Shown here: piece by piece, positions 1 to 8,045 of the stretch
Position numbering within the stretch: position 1 is the stretch's first letter
How the letters are laid out: each line of letters starts with the position of its first letter
From: Streptomyces malaysiense
Lineage (GTDB): Bacteria > Actinomycetota > Actinomycetes > Streptomycetales > Streptomycetaceae
Direction of reading: 5' to 3'
DNA: 64,000 nucleotides
Assembly (NCBI RefSeq): GCF_000980885.2
Contig: NZ_LBDA02000024.1
Location: forward strand, 62,001-126,000
Program-made: the position numbers and the translations under genes
The notes under the pieces: model-generated
Told to the model about the DNA's origin: nothing
Seen by the model: the letters and a program-made list of their open reading frames with translations, nothing else
The model's database searches: none

Positions 1-218
1 ACGACCGGGGCATGGGCCAATCTGGCAGTTTTCGCTGCTCACAGGCGAACATGGGGTTCCCTCCGTTGGCTGGATCTCAGCGTCGGAGCACATCCTGGTG
101 AGCAGCACTGACGGAAATCTGACGGGTTACTGACTCGTTATATACTGGCAAACATATACTTTTATGAAGGCAAAGAGGGTGGCGGACGGATAGTTCGGGC
201 CCCGGTGGAGAGCAACGA
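1..218. other. non-coding stretch at the left edge
   Basis: No credible gene is seen here. The segment is less GC-rich than its surroundings between about 130 and 165, and holds a direct heptamer repeat ATATACT at 140-146 and 154-160 (14-bp spacing). It lies beyond the terminator-like hairpin of the leftward exporter gene, so it may be the promoter region of an unseen gene to the left. Confidence 0.4.
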
Positions 219-253
219 GAAGGGGGCCGGCGCGGTCGGCGCCGGCCCCCTTC
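219..253. terminator. strong hairpin, terminator of the leftward arm
   Basis: Perfect 15-bp inverted repeat (arms 219-233 and 239-253, 5-nt loop) just past the stop codon of the leftward exporter gene. It has no U-tract, which is usual for actinomycete terminators. It marks the transcriptional end of the leftward biosynthetic arm. Confidence 0.75.
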
Positions 254-274
254 GGGGTGGGAGTGCGGGGCGGG

Positions 275-1765
275 TCAGGCGGCCGCGGCCGCCGCGCCCT
301 CCGCCGCCCGCGCTCGCGGCAGCAGTTGCACCAGGCAGGCCACCAGGACGCAGATCCCGGCCTGCACCAGCAGTCCGACGCTGAAGGCGTGGGCGTAGGA
401 GTGCGCGGTGACCTGCGATCCGGCGACCCCGAAGAAGACCACGCCGAGCACGGCGATGCCGATCGCGTTGCCCATCTCCTGGGCCGTGGAGAACACACCG
501 GAGGCGGCGGCCGCGTGCTGCGGGGCGACCCCGGCCAGGACCAGCGAGGCGAGCGGGGCGATCACGAAGCCCATGCCGAGGCCGGCCACGACCATGGCCG
601 GGATGCACCAGGCCACGTTCCCGGTGCTGTCCAGGTGCCATGCGGTTTCGGCCAGGCCCAGATTGCCGATCGCCTGGAGCACCGCGCCGAGCGCGAGCAC
701 CTGCTTGCCCAGCTTGGCGGCGACCTTCGGCGACTGCGCGGAGCCGAGGAAGAAGCCGAGGCCGAGCGGCATGAACAGCAGGCCCGACTTGAGCGCGGAG
801 ACGCCACGGCCCTCCTGGAGGTACAGCGCGAGGACCAGGAAGAAGGAGGCCATCGCGGCGAAGAACACCAGCAGGGAGACGACGCCGATACCGAACGAGC
901 GGTCCGCGAAGAGGCTCGGGTGGACCAGCGGAGAGCCGTCACGGGCCGCCTTGCGGCGCTGCGTCCACCAGAACGCGGCCAGCAGCGGCACCGCCGCCAC
1001 CAGGCACTCCCATGTCCAGGTCGGCCAGCCCTGCTCGCGGCCCTGGACCAGCGGCAGCACGATGGCCGTGAGACCGGCGGTCACCAGCACCACACCGGTC
1101 CAGTCGAGTCCCGTACGGCCCTCCGCGCGGGACTCGGGGACCAGCTTCGGGGTGAGCAGCAGGACGATGGCGCCGATCGGGGCGTTGATCAGGAAGATGG
1201 TGCGCCAGTCCCAGCCGAAGAGGTCGGCCTTGATCAGCAGACCGCCGATCAGCTGGCCGAACACTGCGGAGGCGCCCATCGTGATGCCGTACGCGTTGAA
1301 CGCGGCGACCCTGGCCTTGCCCGTGTAGGCGGTGGTCAGGATGCCGAGGACCTGCGGGATGACCAGCGCGGCCGCGGCGCCCTGCACGGCGCGGGCCGCG
1401 ATCAGTTCGGGCATGTTCGGGGCGACGCCGCAGGCCAGCGAGGCCAGTGCGAACAGGGCCAGGCCGATGGCGAACACCTTGCGGCGGCCGTACAGGTCGC
1501 CGAGCCGGCCGCCGGTGATGAGCATGGCGGACAGGCCGATGTTGAAGGTCGCCGCCACCAGCTGGATCTCGGCGCTGGTGGCGTGCATGTCCCGCTGGAG
1601 CGAGGGGATGGCCACATTGACGATGAAGAAGTCGATGTTGGCGATGAACAGGCCGAGCAACACCACGAGGAGAGCGCCCCAGGCGGGCTTGCCGCCGGAT
1701 TCCCCGTGGTCCGTTGCCGGCACGGACTCGGCACTTGTGCCGGTCAGTTCCGCTTCGGTGGTCAT
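275..1765 (-). CDS. MFS drug exporter, 14-TM DHA2 type
   Basis: A 496-aa integral membrane protein of the major facilitator superfamily, drug:H+ antiporter type. It has the family motif GGRLGDLYGRRK between TM2 and TM3 and repeated hydrophobic segments to the C-terminus, and its length fits 14-TM QacA/EmrB-type pumps. The ATG at 1765 was chosen because AGAGGAG precedes it; the frame stays open upstream but that part looks non-coding. It lies 100 bp downstream of a second, clearly related exporter gene, so the two are probably tandem paralogues and may be co-transcribed. Probable role: export of, or self-resistance to, the cluster product. The substrate is inferred from context only. Confidence 0.85.
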   Translation of the reverse strand: MTTEAELTGTSAESVPATDHGESGGKPAWGALLVVLLGLFIANIDFFIVNVAIPSLQRDMHATSAEIQLVAATFNIGLSAMLITGGRLGDLYGRRKVFAIGLALFALASLACGVAPNMPELIAARAVQGAAAALVIPQVLGILTTAYTGKARVAAFNAYGITMGASAVFGQLIGGLLIKADLFGWDWRTIFLINAPIGAIVLLLTPKLVPESRAEGRTGLDWTGVVLVTAGLTAIVLPLVQGREQGWPTWTWECLVAAVPLLAAFWWTQRRKAARDGSPLVHPSLFADRSFGIGVVSLLVFFAAMASFFLVLALYLQEGRGVSALKSGLLFMPLGLGFFLGSAQSPKVAAKLGKQVLALGAVLQAIGNLGLAETAWHLDSTGNVAWCIPAMVVAGLGMGFVIAPLASLVLAGVAPQHAAAASGVFSTAQEMGNAIGIAVLGVVFFGVAGSQVTAHSYAHAFSVGLLVQAGICVLVACLVQLLPRARAAEGAAAAAA

Positions 1766-1794
1766 GGACGAAACTCCTCTGTGGTGCGCTGACG

Positions 1795-1816
1795 GCGTGT
1801 CCGTCGGCGGACACGC
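1795..1816. terminator. intergenic hairpin between the two exporters
   Basis: Perfect 9-bp stem (1795-1803 with 1808-1816) closed by a TCGG tetraloop, between two co-directional exporter genes. It could attenuate transcription or stabilise the upstream message. Confidence 0.4.
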
Positions 1817-1865
1817 GGAACGGGACCGGCGGCGGACCCGCGATCGGGGCGGGCCGCCGCACGGC

Positions 1866-3377
1866 TCAGGACGTGGGTGCCTTCTTGGGCGGGCGCGGGA
1901 ACAGCTGGACCAGGGCCGCCACGCCGAGCGCGAACGGCACCAGCAGATAGACGCTGGCCCGGAAGGCGTCGGCGTAGGCGTCGGGTCCGGTGCCGTTGCC
2001 CAGGACGTGGTAGAAGACCACGCCCACCAGCGCGACGCCGATCGCGCCGCCGACCTGGTTGGCGGTGGACAGCACACCGGAGGCCGCGCCCGCGTAGCGC
2101 GGGTCGGTGCCCGCGAGGGCCACGGTGGCCAGCGGTGCCATCACCATGGCCATGCCGGCGCCGCCGACCAGCAGCCCGGGCACCAGCCAGACCACCGCGC
2201 CATGGGTGCCGATGTGTTCCACGGCGGCGTACAGCCCGATCAGACTGGCCGTCAGCACCAGCGCGCCGACCGCGAGGGTCTGCCGGCCGAGCACCGCGGC
2301 GATCTGCTTGGCGGTCATCGAGACGCCGAGGAAGCCGACGCCGAGCGGCAGGAAGACCAGGCCGGAGTCGAGCGCGCTGAGCCCGCAGCCCTGCTGGAGG
2401 TAGAGGGCGAGCACCAGGAAGAACGACGCCATGCCGGAGTAGTAGACGAGGGCCGTGCTCACCCCGACGGTGAAGGAACGCTGGCGGAACAGCGCCGGGT
2501 TGACGAGCGGGCCGCGGTCGGCCGCCGCCAGCCGCCGCTGGTAGAGCGCGAACAGGGCGAGCAGCACCGGGGAGACGGCCAGGCACACCCAGGTCCACTC
2601 CGGCCAGCCCTTCTGCTGGCCCTCGGCGAGCGGCAGTACGACGGCGACCAGACCCGCGGAGACCAGCAGCATGCCGAGCGGGTCGAGGCGGGACTTGCCC
2701 TGCGCCTTGGACTCGGGGACCACCCGCGGGGCGAAGACCAGCGCGGCGATGCCGATCGGCACATTGACCAGGAAGCAGGTGCGCCAGCCGAGCCCGGCGA
2801 TGTCCAGGTGGATCAGCACACCGCCGATGAGCTGGCCGAACACACCGGCGAGACCCATCGTCAGACCGAACGCGTTGAAGGCGCGGATACGGGCGGGCCC
2901 GCTGTAGACGGTGCCGATGATGGCGAGGACCTGGGGGCCCATCAGGGCGGAGGCGAGGCCCTGGGCGACGCGGGCCGCCACCAGCTGCCCGGCGGTGGGC
3001 GCGCTGCCGGCCCAGGCCGAGGAGAGGGTGAACAGGGCCACGCCGATCAGGAACATCCGGCGGCGGCCGTAGAGGTCGCCGAGCCGGCCGCCGGTGATCA
3101 GTCCGGCCGCGTACGCGAGCGCGTACCCGGCGACGATGAACTCCACGGCGGACGAACCGGCGTGCAGATCACGCTGGGTGGCGGGGATCGCCACGTTGAC
3201 GATGAACACGTCGAGGGTGATGACGAAGGTGCCGATCAGGATGATCGGCAGCATCGCCCAGTGCGGGGCGGGGGGCTCCTGCGGTGCCGCGGTGGCTCCC
3301 GGGGTGTTCGAGCCGGTGGCGCCGGGCTGGTTCCCGTGCTGGCCCGGGGCGGCTTCCCGGGGTTCTTGTAGGGCCAT
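1866..3377 (-). CDS. MFS drug exporter, 14-TM DHA2 type (paralogue)
   Basis: A 503-aa MFS protein that resembles the neighbouring exporter along its length, with motif GGRLGDLYGRRR and segments such as GVFGQLIGGVLI. The N-terminal 35 residues are a polar Pro/Gly/Ala-rich cytoplasmic tail. The ATG at 3377 follows AAAGGAAC; upstream frame continuation overlaps the KASIII-like gene and is ignored. It sits 53 bp after that gene, so the KASIII-like enzyme and both exporters probably form one leftward unit. Tandem exporter paralogues suggest pumping of two related products, or a heteromeric or redundant resistance function; this is inference. Confidence 0.85.
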   Translation of the reverse strand: MALQEPREAAPGQHGNQPGATGSNTPGATAAPQEPPAPHWAMLPIILIGTFVITLDVFIVNVAIPATQRDLHAGSSAVEFIVAGYALAYAAGLITGGRLGDLYGRRRMFLIGVALFTLSSAWAGSAPTAGQLVAARVAQGLASALMGPQVLAIIGTVYSGPARIRAFNAFGLTMGLAGVFGQLIGGVLIHLDIAGLGWRTCFLVNVPIGIAALVFAPRVVPESKAQGKSRLDPLGMLLVSAGLVAVVLPLAEGQQKGWPEWTWVCLAVSPVLLALFALYQRRLAAADRGPLVNPALFRQRSFTVGVSTALVYYSGMASFFLVLALYLQQGCGLSALDSGLVFLPLGVGFLGVSMTAKQIAAVLGRQTLAVGALVLTASLIGLYAAVEHIGTHGAVVWLVPGLLVGGAGMAMVMAPLATVALAGTDPRYAGAASGVLSTANQVGGAIGVALVGVVFYHVLGNGTGPDAYADAFRASVYLLVPFALGVAALVQLFPRPPKKAPTS

Positions 3378-3430
3378 GACGGCCGTTCCTTTCTTCGTTC
3401 GGTGGGGGGACTGGGGAGCCGCCCCTCCCG

Positions 3431-4441
3431 TCACCAGGACGGGGTGTGCAGGATCTCCAGTACGGCTGCGGAGAAGCTGAAGCCCGCGCCGGCCGCGACG
3501 ACGAGGACGAGGTCGCCCGGTCCGACGGCGCGTTCCAGGACGAGGTGTTCGATGCCGAGGAACTGGTCGCCGGGGCCGACATGCCCGTACTTGCGGCCGA
3601 CCTCCCAGGTGCTCTGCTTCTCCGTGAAGCCCAGCAGGTCGAAGTTCTCGGGGGTCTTGTTGCGGTGGACGTGCGGGGTGACGACGCGGGTGATGTCCTC
3701 GGTCGACACACCCGCCTCGGCCATTACGCGCCCGGTGGTGGACATCAGGGCGGCCTCGTAGCGCTCCCAGGAGCCCTGGGCCTCCGGGGTGGCCGCGTGC
3801 TGCTTGCCGCGTTCGATCAGCCGTACCTCGGGGCCGGGCTGGAGGGCGAAGGGTTCGAGGCCGCGGTTCCAGCGCTCCAGCGAGTTGTCGGCGCCCAGGG
3901 CGGCGGCGACCACCCGGGCGAAGCCGGTGCGCCCGGACAGCAGCAGGGCGCTGCCGCCGTCCGCGAAGATGAGGTTCATCTGGACGTTCCAGCGGTCCAC
4001 CCAGGGCGCGGCGAACCGGTCGCCGGTGGTGAGCAGCACCTCGGTGGCGAGGCCGGAGGTGATGTAGCCGGCGGCCAGGCCGAGGGAGCCGACGGCGGCG
4101 TTGCAGCGCTGCTGGAGGTCGAAGCCGGGGACGCCGGGGCCGACGGTCTCCCCCGCGACGTAGGACGCGGCGGGCCACATGTCGTGGCCCTGGTAGCTGC
4201 CGGAGGAGTGCAGGACGAGACCGACGTCGGCGGGCGCGACGCCGGAGCGCTCGACGGCCAGGCGGCCCGCGCGTACGGCCATCTCGGGGCCGGAGAGTTC
4301 GTCGGAGACGGCGATGTTCTCGAAGCCGAGGTCGCGGTGCTCCTCGTCGACCAGGCCCTCGGCGGCGGCCTGTGCCACGGTGGTCGTGTCCGGTATCCAT
4401 GACCCGGCCGACGCGATGAAGAGGTCTTTGTCGAATCTCAT
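3431..4441 (-). CDS. KASIII-like acyltransferase (Cys-His-Asp type)
   Basis: A 336-aa thiolase-fold protein resembling beta-ketoacyl-ACP synthase III. Cys113 in QRCNAAVGSL occupies the nucleophile position and His257 in TPHVHR is the catalytic His. The normal third residue Asn (GNTGAA motif) is replaced: the region reads YGHVGPGDQ, with Asp292 available. A Cys-His-Asp set is described for KASIII-like enzymes that transfer acyl groups to O or N nucleophiles (CerJ type) rather than condense. It has its own upstream gap of 133 bp holding SARP-type repeats, and is followed by two exporters. Probable role: late acyl transfer or tailoring of the product; a condensing role cannot be excluded. Confidence 0.75.
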   Translation of the reverse strand: MRFDKDLFIASAGSWIPDTTTVAQAAAEGLVDEEHRDLGFENIAVSDELSGPEMAVRAGRLAVERSGVAPADVGLVLHSSGSYQGHDMWPAASYVAGETVGPGVPGFDLQQRCNAAVGSLGLAAGYITSGLATEVLLTTGDRFAAPWVDRWNVQMNLIFADGGSALLLSGRTGFARVVAAALGADNSLERWNRGLEPFALQPGPEVRLIERGKQHAATPEAQGSWERYEAALMSTTGRVMAEAGVSTEDITRVVTPHVHRNKTPENFDLLGFTEKQSTWEVGRKYGHVGPGDQFLGIEHLVLERAVGPGDLVLVVAAGAGFSFSAAVLEILHTPSW

Positions 4442-4540
4442 GCTGCTGCTTCTCTCTCGGATGGGTGGCCTCGGCAGTACGTCGGGGAGAGACCGACGAG
4501 CGCCGTGTCGGCGGGCCGCCTGTCACCTTCTCGCGACCCG

Positions 4541-4556
4541 CTGACACGGCGCTGAC
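4541..4556 (-). promoter_or_regulatory. SARP-type direct repeats before the KASIII-like gene
   Basis: Two copies of GTCAG on the minus strand (4556-4552 and 4545-4541) exactly 11 bp apart, about 100 bp upstream of the KASIII-like start. The pentamer and spacing match repeats at five other transcription units of this cluster, which supports a SARP-controlled promoter. Only two copies are seen here. Confidence 0.55.
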
Positions 4557-4574
4557 GCGCGCCGTTTCCCCCGG

Positions 4575-5375
4575 TCAGCTCACGGCGGTGGCCACGGTCC
4601 GCTGGAGCCGGTGTGCGAAGTGGGCGGTGACGGCCTGGGCGTGGGTGTCGATGTAGAAGTGGCCGCCCTCGTACTCGTTGTGTCCCAGGTACGACGGGGT
4701 GCGCCCGGCCCAGTGGGTCATGGCGTCCGGGGCCTCCTGGAGCGGGTCGCTGCGGCCGCCGTAGGAGGCGAGCGGGCAGCTGACGCCGGCGCCGTCGTCG
4801 TCGTAGTCCCCGGCGACCCGCAGGTCGGAGCGCAGGGCGGGCACGACCAGGGCGAGCATCTCGGGGTTGTCGTAGACCTCGGCCGGGAAGGAGCCCAGCT
4901 TCTTGATCCACTCGACGAGTTCGGGTTCCGGCATCCGGCTCTGCTCCTCGGTCGGCTTGAAGAAGCCGACGGGCGACCAGCCGGACATGCCGACCATCGC
5001 GGGGACCGGGCCGCCCTCCTCCTCCATGCGAATGGCGAGCCGGAAGGCCAGCTGGGCCCCGAGGCAGTGGCCGAAGAACGCGAACGGACGGTCGTCGAGG
5101 TCGTTGAGGACCGCCTCGTGCAGGGCTTCGAGCAGCGGCCAGAAGTTCTCGTAGGTCTCCTCCTCGCGGCGGTTGTGCCGGCCGGGGAGGGTGACGGCCT
5201 GCGGGGAGATGTCCGGCGGCAGCAGGCGTTCCCAGTCGCGGTAGATGATGGCGCCGCTGCCCGCGTGGGGCAGCAGGAACAGCCGGATGGAGGCGTCGGG
5301 CGAGGGCTCCACGGGGTGGAACCAGTGTCCCTCGCTGGACATCTGGCTGCCGATGGTGCCGATGGCGGTGGTCAC
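4575..5375 (-). CDS. type II (editing) thioesterase with Cys nucleophile
   Basis: A 266-aa alpha/beta-hydrolase of the external thioesterase family that clears stalled acyl groups from PKS/NRPS carrier proteins or releases chains. The nucleophile elbow reads GHCLGA (102-107), so Cys104 replaces the usual Ser of GHSMG. Asp210 in YGGRSDPL and His239 in EGGHFYI complete a triad. The TGC codon is unambiguous in the DNA. The GTG start at 5375 overlaps the stop of the LLM gene (GTGA) and has GGGAG upstream, indicating translational coupling; an internal ATG at 5342 is an alternative. Its place directly after PKS, ligase and LLM genes supports a role in chain editing or release. Confidence 0.88.
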   Translation of the reverse strand: MTTAIGTIGSQMSSEGHWFHPVEPSPDASIRLFLLPHAGSGAIIYRDWERLLPPDISPQAVTLPGRHNRREEETYENFWPLLEALHEAVLNDLDDRPFAFFGHCLGAQLAFRLAIRMEEEGGPVPAMVGMSGWSPVGFFKPTEEQSRMPEPELVEWIKKLGSFPAEVYDNPEMLALVVPALRSDLRVAGDYDDDGAGVSCPLASYGGRSDPLQEAPDAMTHWAGRTPSYLGHNEYEGGHFYIDTHAQAVTAHFAHRLQRTVATAVS

Positions 5376-6412
5376 GACTGCGTACTCCCTACGGTGGGTG
5401 CGGAACCGAGGGCGCGTACCGCGGGCAGCAGCACCTCGGCGATCTCCTTCAACTGGGGCTCCGGGTCGAGGGATCCGATGCGGATCACCAGGTGCCGGGC
5501 GCCGGCCCGGACGTATCCGGCGAGCCATTCGGCGCACTTCTCGGCACTGCCCCAGGCGTACGCCTGGATGCTGCTCATCTGCTCCAGGGAGCGGCCGTAG
5601 TAGTGGCTGATGTAGTGCTCCAGCTCGGCCTCGGCGGCGGCCTCGTCGCTGTTCACGGTGACCGTGGCGTACAGCCCGGGAACCACGGTGCGGCCCGCCT
5701 CGGTGGCGAGTTCGCCGAGCCGGGCGGCGGCGCGGCCGTAGGCGTCGACGTCGGGGAGGAAGGGGAGCCAGCCGTCGTAGCGGGTGGCGGCGCGGGCGAG
5801 CACCTTGGGGGTGTCGCTGCCGGCCAGCCACAGCGGCGGGCCGCCGGGCACGGCGGGCGAGGGCAGCCGGTCCAGGTTCTCGGCCTGCCAGAACCTGCCC
5901 TCGAACTCGCTGGGTTCGCCGTCCTCGCCGGCCCGCCAGGCGGTGCGCCACAGCGCGGTGATCTCGTCCAGGCGGCCGACGCGGCCCTGGAAGGAGGCGC
6001 CGACGGACTCGAACTCCGCCTCGGTCTCGGCCATCGGGAAGCCCGAGCCCAGGCCCAGGATCAGCCGGTCGGCGGCCACATGGCTGAGGCTCGCGATCAT
6101 GTTGGCGCCGATGAGGGGGTGGCGCAGGGCGGGGGTGAGGGCGGCGGTGCCGACGGTGATGCGCCGCGTCGCGGCGGCGGCGGCCGACAGCACGACCAGG
6201 GGGTCGAGGCGGGGGCGGGCGGTCAGGGAGTCGCCGGCCCACAGCGAGTCGAAGCCGAGGGCCTCGGCCCGGCGGGCGAAGTCCAGCAACGGGGCGGCCG
6301 CGTAGGTGCCGTTGATGGCCTGCTCGCGGGTGGGCAGCAGGATGCCGATCCGCAGCGGTTCGGTACTCATGGGCGTGTCACTCTCCGCGGGGACGTCGGG
6401 GAACGTGGTCAT
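5372..6412 (-). CDS. LLM-class flavin-dependent oxidoreductase
   Basis: A 346-aa TIM-barrel protein of the luciferase-like monooxygenase superfamily (F420- or FMN-dependent). The N-terminus RIGILLPTREQAINGTY, the segment LGLGSGFPMAETEAEF and the late WLAGYVRAGARHLV region are typical. The ATG at 6412 overlaps the ligase stop (ATGA), and its own stop overlaps the thioesterase GTG, so it is mid-operon. A second in-frame ATG lies 14 codons in. In a PKS operon such enzymes act as hydroxylases, Baeyer-Villiger enzymes or reductases on the chain; the sequence does not say which. Confidence 0.8.
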   Translation of the reverse strand: MTTFPDVPAESDTPMSTEPLRIGILLPTREQAINGTYAAAPLLDFARRAEALGFDSLWAGDSLTARPRLDPLVVLSAAAAATRRITVGTAALTPALRHPLIGANMIASLSHVAADRLILGLGSGFPMAETEAEFESVGASFQGRVGRLDEITALWRTAWRAGEDGEPSEFEGRFWQAENLDRLPSPAVPGGPPLWLAGSDTPKVLARAATRYDGWLPFLPDVDAYGRAAARLGELATEAGRTVVPGLYATVTVNSDEAAAEAELEHYISHYYGRSLEQMSSIQAYAWGSAEKCAEWLAGYVRAGARHLVIRIGSLDPEPQLKEIAEVLLPAVRALGSAPTVGSTQS

Positions 6413-8010
6413 ACGGCACTCCCGGCAGCGGCCCTGGTCTCCGCCGCCAGCCGCTCGCGCACCGCGCGCCGCAGGATCTTGCCCGAGGGGTTGCGGGGCA
6501 TGGAGTCGGCGAAGTGGTAGGTGCCGGGGATCTTGTAGTCGGCGATCCGGCCGCGCAGGGACAGCAGGAGTTCGCGGGGGGTCGCCTTGGCACCGGGGCG
6601 CAGCACGACCACCGCGTGCACGCTCTCGCCCCAGCGGTCGTCGTGCAGCCCGACCACGGCCACGTCGGCGACCGCCGGGTGCGCGGCGAGGGCCTTCTCG
6701 ACCTCGGCCGGGTAGATGTTCTGCCCGGCCACGATGATCGTGTCGTTGATGCGGTCGCACAGGTGGAGATAGCCGTCCTCGTCGAGGAATCCGGCGTCGC
6801 CCATGTGCAGCCACTCCCCCACCAGGGTGCGGGCGGTGGCCTCGGGCAGGTTCCAGTAGCCGAGCATCCGGGAGGGGGCGCGCACGCAGATCTGGCCGAT
6901 GGTGCCGGGCGGCACGCTCTCGCCGTCGGGACCGACCACCTTGATCTCGTTGCCGGGGCAGGGCAGGCCGACCGAGATGAGCCGGGTGCTGCCCGCGTGG
7001 TGGTCGCCGGGCGGCAGACAGACCGCGACGCTGCCGGTCTCGGTGCTGGCGTAGATCTGCGCGAACTCGCAGCGGTAGGTCTCCAGGCACTGTTTGAGCA
7101 GCGTCTCGGACATGGGCGCCGCGCCGTAGGCGATCTTGCGCAGCGAGGTGAACGCCTCGGGCCCGGCGCCGCGTTCGGCCGCCATCGCCTGGAGCATCGC
7201 GGGCGCGGCGAAGGTGGTGGTGACGCCGTGCTCGCGGATCAGGCGGACGGCCTCCTGCGGGTCGAACTGCGGCATGATCACATTGGTGCCGCCGGCGTTG
7301 AAGGTGTGCAGGAACCAGCCGATGCCGGCGACGCCGAAGCCCGGCAGGGAGATCAGGGCGACGTCCTCGGGCAGCCAGTCGATCCAGTCCACGCCCCGCT
7401 CGCGGCTGGCGTGCGGCAGGGTGAAGAAGCTGCGGTGGGCGAGGATGGCGCCCTTGGGCAGCCCGGTGGTGCCGCTGGTGTAGATCTGGATGACGGCGTC
7501 GTCCGGGCCGGTGCCGGGTGCCAGGTCGGTCTCCGGCTGGTCGGCGGCCCAGGCGAGCAGCCCGGCGCCGCGGGCGGGTTCGCCGTCGGCGTCGGTGCCG
7601 TCGACCCGGATCACCTTGCGCAGGCCGCGCAGTTGGGGCCGTACGGCGGCCACGGTGTCCCAGAACTCGTCGTCCACGAAGATCAGCGTGGCTCCGGAGT
7701 CGCGCAGGATGTGGTCGACCTCGTTCGGGGTGAGCCGCCAGTTGACCGGCACCAGGACGGCGCCCGCCTTGGCGCAGGCGATCATCACGAGGTAGTAGTT
7801 CGCCGACTCGCGGCCGAGGTAGGCGACCCGGTCGTCGTGCCGTACCCCGCTGGTGCGCAGGGCGTGCGCGGCGCGGTTGCTGTCGCGGTGCAGCTTGTCG
7901 TAGGTGGTGACGTGCCCCTCGCAGATGATCGCCGGGTGGTCGGGGCGGGTGCCGGCGTGGGCACGGGCGGAGTGGTGGAGCGTCCAGCGCTCTCTCGGTA
8001 TGTCGCTCAT
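6409..8010 (-). CDS. acyl-CoA/acyl-ACP ligase (AMP-forming)
   Basis: An adenylate-forming ligase of 533 aa in the FadD/fatty acyl-AMP ligase class. Core motifs seen are YTSGTTGLPKGA (P-loop), YASTETGS, GEWLHMGDAG and the C-terminal PRNPSGKILRR with the catalytic Lys. It would activate a carboxylic acid as acyl-AMP and load it on CoA or an ACP, for example as PKS starter or to recapture a released chain. The ATG at 8010 is preferred; a GTG at 8049 overlaps the PKS stop (GTGA) in the same coupling style as its neighbours and would add 13 residues. Confidence 0.87.
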   Translation of the reverse strand: MSDIPRERWTLHHSARAHAGTRPDHPAIICEGHVTTYDKLHRDSNRAAHALRTSGVRHDDRVAYLGRESANYYLVMIACAKAGAVLVPVNWRLTPNEVDHILRDSGATLIFVDDEFWDTVAAVRPQLRGLRKVIRVDGTDADGEPARGAGLLAWAADQPETDLAPGTGPDDAVIQIYTSGTTGLPKGAILAHRSFFTLPHASRERGVDWIDWLPEDVALISLPGFGVAGIGWFLHTFNAGGTNVIMPQFDPQEAVRLIREHGVTTTFAAPAMLQAMAAERGAGPEAFTSLRKIAYGAAPMSETLLKQCLETYRCEFAQIYASTETGSVAVCLPPGDHHAGSTRLISVGLPCPGNEIKVVGPDGESVPPGTIGQICVRAPSRMLGYWNLPEATARTLVGEWLHMGDAGFLDEDGYLHLCDRINDTIIVAGQNIYPAEVEKALAAHPAVADVAVVGLHDDRWGESVHAVVVLRPGAKATPRELLLSLRGRIADYKIPGTYHFADSMPRNPSGKILRRAVRERLAAETRAAAGSAV

Positions 8011-8045
8011 GGTGATGTGCCGTCTCTGTCGAACTGTTCCGGCCG

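Noticed and set aside
257..1792. Long plus-strand frame opposite the first exporter
   Set aside because: It is highly charged, low-complexity (Gly/Arg/Gln/Asp) shadow of the membrane protein gene on the other strand.
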